Shown: one piece after another, positions 1 to 12,708 of the stretch
Layout: every line of letters starts with the position of its first letter
Position numbering within the stretch: the stretch's first letter is position 1
From: Biomphalaria glabrata
Lineage: Eukaryota; Mollusca; Gastropoda; Planorbidae
Direction: 5' to 3'
Assembly: GCF_947242115.1 (NCBI RefSeq)
Contig: NC_074716.1
Span: 49,730,069 to 49,794,068 of the forward strand
DNA length: 64,000 nt
The notes under the pieces: generated by a model
Seen by the model: the letters and a program-made list of their open reading frames with translations, nothing else
What the model was told of the DNA's origin: nothing
The model's database searches: none
Made by a program: the position numbers and the translations under genes

Positions 1-3000
1 CTGGCAAATACTGGACTGAAGTCACAGCCTCAGAAAACCTGAAGCAACGCAGATTGTATGTTTTTATGAAGTTCATTTGTTCATTAAATGTTCATGTTAC
101 TTGCTTTATATTGTTATTTTTGCTACTGTTCCAATAAAGACTTTTGTTGTTTTTTTAAGGTCACTTCAATACAATCGAGGACTTAGTTTTGAGACTATAG
201 CTGGCTTTGGTAGCAATGGGGCCATCATACATTACCGTCCGTCTAACACTACAGATAAAGTGATTTCAGGGAAGAGTTTGTTCCTGTTGGACTCTGGCGG
301 GCAATATTTGTGAGTTTATTCTAGGTTCAAAAAGCTATCAACACCACAATTTTTTACTGCTGATGCTGTGTTAGTGAAGCTCTGGAGCTTTCACCATAAT
401 ACATTCAATAATGGAAAACATTTTTCTTCATAAGAAACAAAAGACTGGATTTTTTTGTATTTATCAGGCTTCATTTTGATTTGGCATACGTTTCGCTTTT
501 TGGACTTTTCCACTTTAAAAAAATGTACAGTTCCCCTTCCAGACCTTGCCATCTATAGGGCAGATGATGTAACGGTCATCTGTTTCTGTGGCCCATGGTT
601 AACAAGGGTGTCATGTGACCAGCACAACATCCAACTGCCTTTACTTTTCCCCAACTAATGTCAGGTATCCATTAAAGCTGGGTGGACTCAGAGGCGCCCT
701 AATATCCCAAAATTCAAATTCCCAGTCTTCATCAGGATTTGAACCCAGAACCCTTGATTCAGAAGCCAAGCACTTTACCACTCAGCCACTGTGCCTGAAC
801 TTTTCCACTGAGACACCAAAATGCTGAGGCTGGGATAACTTATACCGCTAGAGAGTTGACACGAATATTTGTGAGCTTTGATGGTACAGACGTTTTGGCA
901 ATACAAGTGTCAAATCTGGAAAGTCTTTACCATGGTCGTTGCTGAAATGTTTTGTTTTTTTTTTACTTTGGTAAAGAGCATCGTTTATTCTAAAGCATAC
1001 TAAGTGCACTATGGTCCAAATCTTTTTTGTGGACTGTTGGGGCAGGGTTATATAGAAGAACTATTTGGCACTGCCTTTAGGTACTCAGCAAACAAACACA
1101 ATTCAGCTTGATTCAGGATTCAAATTCAAGCCCCTTTGACAGGTAACAAAGTGATTTACGCCACTCAGTCACACATTTTATTTTAAAGCACAGACTCTGC
1201 ATCCCTTGTTTATTTCAATTGCAATCATTTAAAACTTTTTCTATTTTTTTTTCCTTATGTAGTTGATAAAATATCTCATCAGGACTAGCTTTATATTATG
1301 CTTTGTCTAGAAATTTATTTTTTTTCTTAAGTAATGCAGATTATTTTTATTTAGAGACATTTTTAATAAATAGTTTCAATTATGAAAGTCTGTAACACTA
1401 TTACAACTATTCTCAAATATTTGATTCAAAAATTTCTTGAACTTTAGGGATGGGACAACAGATGTAACAAGAACAATGCATTATGGGAACCCTACAGACT
1501 ATGAAAAGGTTCTAAACAGTATTTAATATTATTATTGTATTATCATTGCAAGCTAGCTTAAAATTCAAGTCAACTTGAAAAATGCAAACATCATATTTCA
1601 TGTAATATTCCAGGAGTGTTATACTCGTGTTCTGATGTCAGCTATCAATCTAGCTCTGACCAAATGGCCAAGTGGTTTACTGGGTAAGGTTTTTCTTTTA
1701 AATTAAATTTTATTTTCAACACCAGTGTCACAGATTAATGTGTGTGTAATCAAGTGGGAATGTCTCAGAAGTTTTGAAGCAATAACAATTGTAAGTGTGT
1801 AAGATGATCAAAGAGACAATAAAGTTTGTGTTTGTCTTTATGGCTGAGTTATTGAGTTGTTTCATATGTACAGCTGAACCCAAGGAATGCCTAGATAAGT
1901 GGTGAGGTTCTAATTTACAATCATTGTATTAGAGAGCTGTAACAACCAGTATCAATCAATATTTTGTGTCGAATTGTGGGATGTAGGGCTAACTGGCAAA
2001 AAAGCACTTGGCTATCTCTCAAGGGGGCTCAAGTTTGACTTCTGACTCGAGCTGAGTTGTGTTTGCTGAATAACTTAAGGCAGAACAGAAACCTCTTCCC
2101 CTTTGATACACAAAAGAGATTCGATCAAAGTGCAGTTAGCACGCTATAAGCTTGAGAATTGTTCTATTCAAAAGCAATTTATAAAAAAAATGATTGAGAT
2201 ATTTTTCAAAAACTACTGGTTTACCATGGAGCAAAGTGTAAAGCTGTGTAACAATTTATTTTATCTCTTGCTAGTTTTCATGTTGTGTGGTATGTGCTCT
2301 GGACTGTGGTCTCAATGAGGCTGGGTTTTAACTTGCGGAAGGTTTGGCTAGGAAGTAATAATTCTTAAGGAACATCTGAAACATGAATAACTGAGGTCAA
2401 AATAGATTTCATGAAGTAAAATCAGGGGATTCTACCAATTAATGCAGTTAGTGCACAGTGTGGTAAATAATTATAAATGTATTTATTTTTCTTTTTGTAC
2501 AGGCCGAGAGATTGATGTGATTGCTCGTCATCAGCTCTGGGATGTTGGTCTAGAATACAAGCATGGTACAGGTCATGGGATTGGAGCTTATCTTAGTGTG
2601 CATGAAGGTAAGTGCAGTGATTGGACCTTACTGACCTGAATTTATTGCTGAGTATTAAACTGAAATATACTAGTAAACACTTTTAGTTAATAGAGGGAAT
2701 GATAGCAAAGAGTTAAAGTTTGTATGTGGAGTTAACCCCAAAGAGCTGTACAAAACAAACAAGCAAAATAAAAAAAAAACTATATTAAGTGAATCAATTA
2801 GTTTGAATCAGTCATGTAATTAAATTTGTAACTGATCTAGACTAACAATAATAAATATGTGATTGGGTGTGGGAGAAATAACGTGTACAAATTTTTTACC
2901 AAACAGACAGATGGACCAAGTTGATATAAGCTTTGTAAAAACGAATAAAGTAATAACAATTTTATCAAATACATTCTTATCACAACCTCATATATACAGT

Positions 3001-6000
3001 GACCTAGTGGGTAAGTGGTAAAGCACTTGGCTTCTGAACAAGGGGAGTAGGTTACTCTGGGTCAAATCTCAGTGAAGAATAGGATTTTTAGGATGCCCTT
3101 GAGTCCACCCAACTCAATGGTATCTGACATTAGTTTGGAAAAGTAAAAGCGGTCACTCATTATGCTGAATACATGACATCCTCTTCAACAATTGGCCAAA
3201 GTAATAAATGACCTTTACATCATCTGCCCTATAGCTTGAGAGGTCGGAAAAGATATTACTTTTTTTTTTATTTACTTTAATAAAAAAAATATTAGGGAAT
3301 AACTTTTGAGGAAATCAATATGGCTGGCTGAGTTTATAGCAAACTATAATTAATTTCTTTTAATTGGGAATACTTTTAATGGCATTATCATTAACAAACA
3401 ACTGAATCTATATATACTTACTTACTTACTTAGACTTAGATCCCCTTTGCTCTTTGGCACATTAGGGGCAAGCTGTCTCCACAAAGATCTGTCATTGGCA
3501 ATGTCTGTAGCCTTTTCCGACATGGTGTCCACTGCCCTGAGGTCCTCCTTGAAAGTGTGGCACCAAATTATACGAAGAGATCCTTGCATGCGCTTTCCTT
3601 ATATTGGCCTCCATGTCATTGCAACTCTTGATAAGCGTAATTAATTCTGTTGGAGGACATGTCCCACAAATCTCATGCTATGCTCGGTCACAACCTCATT
3701 AAGTGGTCAACTCCCAGTTCAGCATAGGAATTAATTTGTCTAGAAATCAAGCTACTGTATCCTGATGCAACAATGTCATAATTCATAATAGTAATGAATG
3801 GTAAACATTCTAATGTAACCCTGTGAGGTAACAGGATGTAGCTTCACAAATTATTTTGTATGTTCATGCAGTTACATTCTTTTTATTATACCTTTTGGAC
3901 ATAGGACCAGGAAGAATATCTTACATGAGCAAGTCTAAATATGAACAGCCACTCAAGGCGTACCAGTATTATTCTGATGGTGAGTTTTAAGCACACTAGC
4001 TAGCTGGTTATCTATTTAAATATAGCCATTTGTGTTGGCAGTTATGTATTAAAGGGAGATGATCTCAACATTGCCAAATTTTACATTTTTTTATTATGAT
4101 TGTATCCCCTAGAACCAGGCTACTATGAAGATGGTCAATTTGGCATCAGACTTGAGACAATAGTAACTGTTGTTCCATTTGCACCAAAGGTCAGTAGACT
4201 AAATGACAAATTTGTCAAGTCCATGTCATGATGAGCTATCCACTTTTAGTATCTATGTAAGAAATAGCAGCACCAAACCTAAACATAAATGAAGCAATTT
4301 TCAATCCCAAATCTGGTATAGTTATTAGTATACATGCCTTTTAGGGAATGAAAAAGGCACCATGATGCAGTCAGCAATGGCCTTTTGTAAGCCTCATTTT
4401 AGTTGGCTATGGGTGGTACCTGTAAATGATGAAAAAAAAAACATGTATGATTATAAAGAGATTATTACTGAATTCAGGATGTCTTGAAATTATTTATTTG
4501 AATTGTGCTATAACATACTTGACCTTGAATTGTACTATAACATACTTGACCTTGAATTGTACTATAACATACTGGACCTTGAATTGTACTATAACATACT
4601 GGACCTTGAATTGTACTATAACATACAGGACCTTGAATTGTGCTATAACATACTTGACCTTGAATTGTACTATAACATACTGGACCTTGAATTGTACTAT
4701 AACATACTTGACCTTGAATTGTACTATAACATACTTGACCTTGAATTGTACTATAACATACTTGACCTTGAATTGTACTATAACATACTTGACCTTGAAT
4801 TGTACTATAACATACTGGACCTTAAATTGTACTATAACATACTGGACTTGAATTGTACTATAACATACTTGACCTTGAATTGTACTATAACATACTGGAC
4901 CTTGAATTGTACTATAACATACTTGACCTTGAATTGTACTATAACGTACTTGACCTTGAATTGTACTATAACATACTTGACCTTGAATTGTACTATAACA
5001 ACTGGACATTGAATTGTACTATAACATACTGGACCTTGAATTGTACTATAACATACTGGACCTTGAATTTGTTCTAAAACATAGTCTACCTTGAATTGTC
5101 CTATAACATACTGGACCTTGAATTGTTCTATAACATACTGGACCTTGAATTATGCTATAAAATACTGGACCTTGAATTGTAGCCTATCATAACATACTGG
5201 ACCTTGAATTGTACTATAGCATACTGGACCTTGCATTGTACTATAACATACTTGACCTTGAATTGTACTATAACATACTGGACCTTGCATTGTACTATAA
5301 CATACTTGACCTTGAATTGTACTATAACATACTGGACCTTGCATTGTACTATAATATACTGGACCTTGAATTTGTACTACAACATACTACACCTTGAATT
5401 GTACTATAACATACTGGACCTTGAATTTGTTCTAAAACATAGTTGACTTTGAATAGTTCTATAACATACTGGACCTTGAATTGTTCTATAACATACGGTA
5501 CTGGACCTTGAATTATGCTATAAAATACTGGACCTTGAAATGTACTATAACATACTGGACCTTGAATTGTTCTTCAAAATAATGGAACTTGCTGGTTAAA
5601 AGCAAGAATGACTTAAAGTGAAATAAAATTTATTTATTCATTCATTTTTCTGCTGTGCAACAATTTAGTCATGAAAATAATGCTGGGCAGCCAAGGTTTC
5701 TTCCAATTTTTACACTCGTAACCCATGTTGCAATGAACACACAAATTTAAAATTTAGCTTAATTTAGGTATGTCCATTATTTAAAGGGTAGACCCATTCT
5801 AACAATCCCTACTTAAATCTTAAAAACTACTAGAAAATTCACTTAATTTGTCTTTAAAAAAAAAACAGTTTTCAATTCAATATTATAATCAGTAGTCTGC
5901 TGTGTCACTGTAACATCTTTTTACTTGCAGTATAGCACAGCTGCTCAAGACTTCCTCCAGTTTGAGCCAGTCACATTTGTTCCTTTTGAACCAAACCTGA

Positions 6001-8481
6001 TTGACTATTCCATATTGAACAGCAAACAGGTACAATAGCTTTTTATTTATGTATGTTGTATTTTTTAATTAAATGTTATTTAACTAAGAGTGTTGATGGC
6101 AATAAACTGTCTATAAAATACTTGTTAAAGGGACATCAATATTGGAGGTGAAAATCTGACAAGTGTCAGTAGTTTTAAATACCTTGGAGCTATAGTCTGA
6201 GATGAAGGAACCAAACTTGAACTGCTAGCCAGAATTGCACACTCCACAGCAGCACTGGCAAAACTCAAAAGAATATGAAAAGACTAAGGCATAGTCCTCG
6301 ACACTAAAATCTGACTGATCCATCCCTGGTTATGGTCACATTGTTATTTGCTTGCAAATCTTGGACACTACTGAAGAACTAGAGAGGAGGATCCTAACAA
6401 TGAAATTTATGACAAGATTAGTTTAAAGATAGTAACACACGATGAACTGCTAACTACTTGTCAAAAAACACTAACTTAAACTCTATGGTCATATCTCAAG
6501 GTCCTCAGGGCTAGCAAAGACCTTCCTTCAGGGAACAGTACCAGGAAAAAGAAGAAAGGGCAGAAAGAGAAAATGATGGGAAGACAACATGAAAGAATGG
6601 ATATGCCTGCAGCCATTGAAAGAGATTCTAGCCAAGGCAAAAGACAGAGAGGAATGGAGAAAGTAAACAGATCTTGTGTGGTGGCTCCAATGGTCCAACA
6701 GACTAAGGGATAGGTGAAGGGTGAGGATGAAATAGAATCTGTTTCAAATAAACTCTTTCAACCAAGTCCAACACCTGGACAGCTGGGTGAAACTTCGGCT
6801 TAAGATAGGGATAAACTATTCTGGTCACCTGGTGCCTATGACACTCTGCAATCTAGAAAAGCAATTCATCTAGTAAGGGTCCTTCCTTGCACTCAGACCT
6901 CTGCTGCCTTACTGTGCTTGGGCTTTTATGAGTTATTTTTAGCTCTACAACAAGATATCAGGGAATTCTGGAAAAGTAGTCTAAACAACTTTGTTGCTAT
7001 GGCAACCTTGACAATTTTTATCAAGTGACATAATTATAGCATTTTTCCATTTATCAAATATTTTTTGTATTTATGAGTTCTGAGTGCCATTTGCAGGCAT
7101 ATTTTGTTCTTATTTTATTAAAATAATTAATTACATTTCAAAAATAAGTTGCTTATTATACTTACTAATTCCTTACTAATTCCTTAAAGGTAAGTCTTTG
7201 CTAGCTCTAATTTAAGGATCTTGTGATATGGCAGTAAACACAAATTCATTATTCTATAGAAAATTGTTTTTCTAGATGATAGATTTAACAAATTGCTTGC
7301 AAATCTTGGACACTACTGAAGAACTAGAGAGGAGGATCCTAGCAATGAAATTTATGACAAGATTAGTTTAAGGATTGGAAAACAAGATGAAAACACGATA
7401 ATGTTTTTGCTACTGTCTTACTAAAGTGGAAGACACAGACCATATGTAGTTGTTGTTGTTTTTTATGATGTCTTCTATTAACTACCAGGAGAGCTGTAGG
7501 TCATTGATTGCCAAGTTTGCTAACTCACACTAAGACACATAGCTTAAGCTCATTGCCATTACTGCACTGCCTAATCCAATATGTGTATGTGTTATTTCAT
7601 TATGATTCATCTTGAAAACGCTTCATGGGTTCAGAAATTAAAAAAAAGTTGGAAACTGAGTGGACAGGTATTTTGAAAATGGCTGTAACAATTTTCCTTG
7701 ATAGGCCTATATGACAGTGAATGCTTATTTTTGGGAACAAAATAACTACCTAATCGGCCACACAGTGTAAATTCTAGTTCGGCTGTTACATGTTTCTAAA
7801 TATAATCTTCAAAATAAATATGGCTAACGTCTTTAATTTGAATGCACTCGACTCAAAGGTTTTGTCTTCAGGAAAGATGTACATGAACATCACGTGCACC
7901 TTCTTGTGTAGAAATCATTAGCTGGACCGTTAATAGAAGAGCTTAATTGTGCATAGCTCAGAGGAAAGACTCCTTGCAATAAATAGAATGAGAAATTATG
8001 GATCATACAACTTCATAATGGAGGAATTGATTTTTTTAAAGTTATTACATTGGGTCAACATTGAAGTAATAAAAAGCTAAGTCAATGTCTAGTATCTCAA
8101 GGCAGGCAGATTTTTTTTTTTTACAATTACTCTTTTCATGGAAACAAAAGGGAGAATAGGGCGTGGTCAAAATGTTCCTTTTAATGTTCATTAGTTATTA
8201 AAAGCAAAATATAAGTTGTATAAAGAAAGATTTGTTGTTTTTTTTATATGTTTTTTTTTTTTTCTTGTTTATAGGTCAGTTGGCTGAATGAATACAATGC
8301 AAGAATTAGGGAAAACATACTACCCCTTTTGGGAAACGACCAACAGGCCATTGAATGGCTCAATGTGCGGACAAAAGCTATTCCTTTGGCATCACGCCAG
8401 TCTAGTAATGCAGCTAACATTTCGTTAGTGACTGTGAGGATTCTTTTAATTACTTTTGCATTTTCACAGTTGTTTTGTTAA
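1..8481 (+). CDS. XPNPEP2: Aminopeptidase P (Xaa-Pro aminopeptidase), membrane type, C-terminal catalytic half, partial at 5'
   Basis: Metalloprotease that removes the N-terminal residue before proline. Nine exons join in frame (299 codons with stop): <1-55, 160-309, 1448-1508, 1614-1683, 2503-2607, 3905-3979, 4113-4189, 5931-6029 and 8275-8481; all internal junctions are GT/AG. The pita-bread catalytic core is complete: metal ligands Asp in LLDSGGQY, Asp in DGTTDVTR, His in HGTGHGIG, Glu in EPGYYEDG and Glu in RLETIVTV, plus the active-site His in GAIIHY and VHEG. The last residues ([20 protein letters not shown]) form a hydrophobic tail after a small polar stretch (SSNAAN), as expected of a GPI-attachment signal. 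This favours the membrane XPNPEP2 form over cytosolic XPNPEP1; the family is certain, the paralog is inferred. Oddity: the usual AGM-[IV]-V/T segment before DEPGYY reads AYQYYS here. Introns are long and repeat-filled. Confidence 0.93.
524..802 (-). repeat. SINE family B, nearly full length
   Basis: tRNA-derived SINE lying antisense in an XPNPEP intron. Read on the minus strand it has a tRNA-like head with a B-box-like GATTTGAACC-type motif, then a body with the landmark segments 'ctctgagtccacccagct', 'gttggggaaaagtaaaggc' and a 3' end near 'ctgaaaggggaac'. The same layout recurs at least ten times in the window, which is the evidence for a family. Confidence 0.85.
1075..1170 (-). repeat. SINE family C fragment
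   Basis: Contains the reverse complement of the family C core (agctgagttgtgtttgctga) preceded by a B-box-like stretch. Matches the copies at 1975-2160 and 9100-9700; degraded. Confidence 0.6.
1975..2160 (+). repeat. SINE family C copy
   Basis: Head with 'gactcgagctgagttgtgtt', then the 'aaggcagaacagaaacct' segment and a 3' end near 'gcacgctataag'. Same order of blocks as at 9100-9700 but without the 60-bp tandem expansion, so it represents the unexpanded structure. Confidence 0.65.
2287..2392 (+). repeat. SINE family A, decayed
   Basis: Eroded copy recognised by 'gctctggactgt', 'ggaaggtttggctaggaagt' and 'aaggaacatctgaaacatg', in the same order as better copies at 12154 and 36931. Confidence 0.55.
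3001..3252 (+). repeat. SINE family B, decayed
   Basis: Blocks 'gtggtaaagcacttggcttc', 'gagtccacccaactc' and 'acctttacatcatctgccct' appear in family B order with many substitutions. In an XPNPEP intron. Confidence 0.7.
3420..3710 (-). mobile_element. LINE 3' end (reverse-transcriptase ORF C-terminus plus short-repeat tail)
   Basis: On the minus strand, broken frames read like a LINE ORF2 end, with pieces such as [13 protein letters not shown]-like and [10 protein letters not shown]. The element finishes in an aagt-type tandem tail at 3417-3433, typical of non-LTR retrotransposons. 5' truncated and frameshifted. Confidence 0.6.
4497..5572. repeat. 27-bp minisatellite in an XPNPEP intron
   Basis: About 40 tandem copies of a 27-bp unit (actataacatactggacct followed by tgaattg with a variable base). 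The period is a multiple of three and the unit lacks stops in several frames, so long repetitive ORFs open on both strands; these are not genes. Divergence rises at the 3' edge (5040-5570), where insertions break the register. Confidence 0.95.
6150..6720 (+). mobile_element. LINE reverse-transcriptase C-terminal relic
   Basis: Frames with stops read [15 protein letters not shown] and later a basic segment resembling GRKRRKGRQKKRWEDN-I-EW, the usual post-RT tail of snail LINE ORFs. Heavily decayed; in the intron before the last XPNPEP exon. Confidence 0.6.
7285..7375 (+). repeat. Second copy of a 91-bp LINE segment
   Basis: Near-identical to 6343-6433 (shared stretch includes gcaaatcttggacactactg and gaggatccta-caatgaaat). 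About 0.9 kb downstream of the first copy, same strand, and without the flanking LINE sequence. Confidence 0.8.
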
Positions 8482-9099
8482 TGCACAACTAATTTTGTTT
8501 TATTCCTTGCCAGCAATTGTGTACCTATTTTGTTATGACTTTTTTTTAAAATGTTGACACAACCAAACTCTTCTGTTCTAGTTGTAACTGTCATATGTGA
8601 ACATTGCATGAAGTAACTGCATTGTAATGTTATGGCCATCAACCATTGTGCAATGAATCAAGATTTTATCTGGCCCAATGCAAGTCTTTTTGCTAACTTT
8701 ATAGAAAAGGGGTTGACCAGAATTCTTTTAAAATAAAAATATAAAATTGAATTAAGATGATTTTGGTCTACTTTTTTATGATTTCCTCTAATAGATATGT
8801 TTATTCTGTTAATTTGTGTTTATAAATTGTATGTCATAAAGAAAGCAGTTCTGTTTGGGATACACTTCCCACCATTCTCTCTCCTATAAATGTGTGGCTC
8901 ATGACTTGAAGATATCATTGAAGTAGTCATAACACATCATGAATGGATCTGATTATCATGTGATCACAACTAATTGTATTTGCTGTTGTAATATCTCTAT
9001 GTCTATTAATAAAAGTATCTCTCAACTTTTTTGTTTGAATGTAAACTGTTTATAGAGTGTATTACCATAACTCTTGGAGTTTTTGCTTTTTCTACTGGA

Positions 9100-9700
9100 A
9101 TGTGTAGCTGAGAGGTCTAAACTGATTGACCCCCCTAACAAGAGGTCTCAAGTTCAAATTCCAACTTGAGCTTAGTTGTGTTGCTGCATAGCTGCCTAAA
9201 GGCAGCCCAGAAAACATTTCCCAGAAATGTCCCTTCCCCTACTGGTCCACAAGAGCAGTGAGCAGCCCAGAAAACATCTCCCAGAAACTTCCCTTCCCTT
9301 ACTGGTCCACAAGAGCAGTGAGCAGCCCAGAAAACATCTCCCAGAAACTTCCCTTCCCCTACTGGTCCACAAGAACAGTGAGCAGCCCAGAAAACATCTC
9401 CCAGAAACTTCCCTTCCCTTACTGGTCCACAAGAACAGTGAGCAGCCCAGAAAACATCTCTCAGAAACTTCCCTTCCCTTACTGGTCCACAAGAACAGTG
9501 AGCAGCCCAGAAAACATCTCTCAGAAACTTCCCTTCCCCTAGTGGTCCACAAGAGCAGTGAGCAGCCCAGAAAACATCTCCCAGAAACTTCCCTTTCCCT
9601 ACTGGCCCACAAGAGCCATGAGCAGCCCAGAAAACATCTCCCAGATTTTCCCTTCCCTTACTGGTCCACAAGAGCAGTGAGCATGCTATCAGACTTTCAT
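9100..9700 (+). repeat. SINE family C copy with internal 60-bp tandem expansion
   Basis: The 5' part (9100-9190) is a SINE C head and the 3' part (9665-9690, ending gagcatgctat) is the SINE C end. Between them, about eight 60-bp units (9205-9682) repeat the segment running from agcagcccagaaaacatctc to tggtccacaagagcagtg. The period is a multiple of three, which opens long spurious ORFs on both strands. Lies just 3' of XPNPEP2. Confidence 0.85.
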
Positions 9701-10320
9701 ACCTAGTAGAAAAATGGTGTAGCTGTTTACAAGCAAAGTAAGCTAGGTTTTTTAAAGATATATGATTATATGATAAAAATTGTTACCAGTATGCCCTTTA
9801 CAGCACTGCAGAAATTTTTTTGCATACTTTTAAGCACAAAAGAGTTTCAATACAGGAGGAAGCATTAGACTCTAAACTTTTAAAAACACAAATAGGTAAT
9901 AAGACTTGATGGATTTTATTAAAATTATATATTTATATCTCAATCCTTCTTATTTAGTTGGCAACAGTGAAATTCAATAGTGTCCTTGACATTGTTTAGT
10001 TTATAGTGAAATTTTTCATGAAAGATAAATTAAAATAACCTAACAAACAATTATAATGACCAAACAAACAAAAGACAGAAACAGTTGTCCATCATCAAAT
10101 AACATGTTTATTATATCAGACAAAACAATAGCAATAGAGCTTATCTCTGTACAAACATAAAAAGTGGTAGTTAGTAGGGCTACTCTTTTGAATAAAACAA
10201 CAGCAAATCTCAGCCTTGTCATCAGTAACTGGAGAACGAACAGTGGCACACAAAAAAATTACCAAAACTAATCACACAATAGTTGTATCAACATTGAAGC
10301 ACATAAAATAAAATATACTT

Positions 10321-10425
10321 TTTTACATGTCTTCCTATTATATCTTGTCTTCCTATTGTATCTTGTGTCTTCCTATGTATCTTATGTCTTCCTATTGTAT
10401 CTTATGTCTTCCTATGTATCTTTTC
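10321..10425 (+). repeat. Short imperfect tandem repeat
   Basis: Five imperfect copies of a 19-23 bp unit around tcttcctattgtatcttatg. No gene is seen between 9.7 and 13.8 kb; this region is the joint 3' flank of two convergent genes. Confidence 0.8.
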
Positions 10426-11317
10426 CATTGCATAATGGACTTTTGTTTAAAAGAACAACCAAGGGACTGGACAACTATTTTGATAAACTCCAAGAGAAAA
10501 GCTACATTTTTTTCCCATCCATTTCCAAATGTATAATTTCTCCTTCAATGTAACATTGAGAGATTTTTTCATTAAGTTCATAATGTTTCTTAACCTTATA
10601 TAGACACACAATTCAAACAGTATAACATAGCTATTGAAACTTTAAAAACTAGCTCCAGGTGCTAAAATCATGCTAGAAACATACAGTAGTGTACCAATAA
10701 TTTTCCACCAACAATTTTGACAACAAAAAGTATAAAGTAAGTACTACCAATACTTGCTGTCATTATTATCAACAGTAGATTAACTGTTAATTTACCACTT
10801 AGTGAGGAATCAGAGCATAGTGGCATAGATGTTATGAGCCGAGTTCAAATCTAGCTGAGGACTAGGATTAAGTATGATTGTAAAGGCAAACTCTGAGACT
10901 GCCCTGGAAGCCTGATATTTGTGGAGAAAAGAGAGAAAGCAGCAGGACAAACTTCATCATACACAAAAAGAGGGATGCTTTACATCATGTCATTCAAAAC
11001 TTCTTAAATGAAACATCACTCACAATGGAATACCCTCGATGGAGAATAAATAGAATAATGGTACGAAACAATCTATGTAAATAATAGATATAAACTAAAA
11101 CTGTCTCTGTTCGTGGATCAAATTAAATTGTTTGATCCATCTCAATGGAACTTGAAATAATACTAAAACCTAGGAAGTACCTAGTACCTAGTATGTAAAA
11201 ACATATAGCTTGAATTTTCTAAAACATCTCCATGGTATAGAGCAAACACAGGTTCAAAAAATTAGATCAAGGTTAAGTCAAAAATTAAGTTCATGCATCT
11301 TCACTGTTTTCCTTTCA

Positions 11318-11576
11318 CACCTTGCGATCTATGGGCAGATGATGTTAAGGTCATCTGTTTCTTATGCCAACGGTTAACGAGCAGGGTGTCATGTGGCCAG
11401 CAAAATAACCAACCTCCTTTACTTACCCCAACTAAAGTCAGGTACCCATTAGAGTTGCGTGAATCAGGGGCGCCCTAAAAATCCCAAAATTCAATATTAA
11501 AGTCTTCACTGAGATTCGAACCCAGGACCTCAGGTTCAGAAGCCAAGTGCTTAACCATTCGACCACCGCACCTCCC
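11318..11576 (-). repeat. SINE family B, well preserved
   Basis: Minus-strand copy with head (cttggcttctgaacctgag on the minus strand), B-box-like GGTTCGAATC, body and the 'atctgcccatagatcgcaag' end. Lies between the XPNPEP2 and minus-strand ORF genes. Confidence 0.85.
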
Positions 11577-12153
11577 ATCTTCACTATTTGGACCATCTTA
11601 ATGAAAAAGCAGCCCCAGCCATAAACTAAATTCTTTAAAATGACCTCAAATTTGGCTAGTTTTTCTTGAAAAAGTACACAACTATGTCTAAACATAGAGA
11701 TTCTGCTAATTAAGAAGTCAGCCAGTTTTCTAAAATTAATCTATTTGATTTACACTTAGAAGAAAATGGAGAAAGATAAGATATTATTTTTATTTGATGA
11801 AATTTTTGTTTCTAAAAGATAGACCCAGGCTGTGGCCTGATTCCCAAGACTATCTACAAGATAGACCCAGGCTGTAGCCTGATTCTTAAAATATGGGGAA
11901 AATGAGAAAAAAAAACTTATAGTAAAGACTTTTTTTTTTTAAGCTTAACATTTAAAATAACACTAACCTTTATTTCTCTGTATTGCTGAGTAACTAGTCA
12001 AAAAGGTCTACTCATGGACTAGTAGATATACAAATTTAAAACTGATGGGTTTTTTATATCTTAGAATAATCCATGCCACTGACCAGTATTTCTGCTGATA
12101 TATATACATAGAAATAGTTTAAAAAATGATAAGTTAATGTTGGATTCCTAGGG

Positions 12154-12320
12154 ATGGCTGCCTGGTTGTGCGGTTTGCGCGCTGGACTGTTTTGTATTTA
12201 TTGATGGTCCAGAGTTCAAACCCTGACCGCTCCCATCCCCCTGTCGTCCTGCAGGAGGTTTGGACTAGGAAGTAAACTATCTTCAACTCTGAAGGAACAT
12301 CTGAAACATGTAAAACAAAC
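12154..12320 (+). repeat. SINE family A, full length
   Basis: tRNA-like head (ggctgcctggttgtgcgg), B-box-like GAGTTCAAACCC, then ggaggtttggactaggaagt and gaaggaacatctgaaacatg ending in an acaaac tail. Best intact reference copy of family A together with 36931 and 41772. Confidence 0.9.
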
Positions 12321-12662
12321 AACCCCTTCTAGGGCATTAAATTCTAAGTTTTATTTTAAGAATTTAAAAAAAATAATATAATTATCAGTGAGAATATGTT
12401 GTTTCTACTGCTCAGCAAGTCTACATAAACATAAAATACATCTCATTCTGTCAATACACACTGAAAACAACATGGCCCTTAATGGTGTTGATGTGCAGTT
12501 TATAACTTTGAGGACCTGCAGGCCATCTATAACAGAGTTAGTTTTTGTGTATGTATCCAATTCCAACAGTTGTTTCAACAAGCAAGGCAGTGTAAAGGTT
12601 GATACATTAAATTAATATGAGATTTAATGTGTTTACACAATTTAAAGACCTGCCTAACAAAA

Positions 12663-12666
<4 letters not shown>

Positions 12667-12705
<39 letters not shown>
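12667..12705. repeat. (TA)n microsatellite
   Basis: Uninterrupted alternating TA run. Confidence 0.95.

Positions 12706-12708
<3 letters not shown>

Noticed and set aside
4426-5446. Long repetitive ORFs on both strands (up to 171 codons)
   Set aside because: They are by-products of the 27-bp minisatellite; no start context, no splice link and equal openness on both strands.
9135-9706. Repetitive ORFs of 138-178 codons
   Set aside because: Frames of the 60-bp SINE-derived array; same sequence open in several frames on both strands.
12154-12240. tRNA gene
   Set aside because: The B-box-like head belongs to SINE family A, which recurs with the same non-tRNA body; no full clover-leaf.
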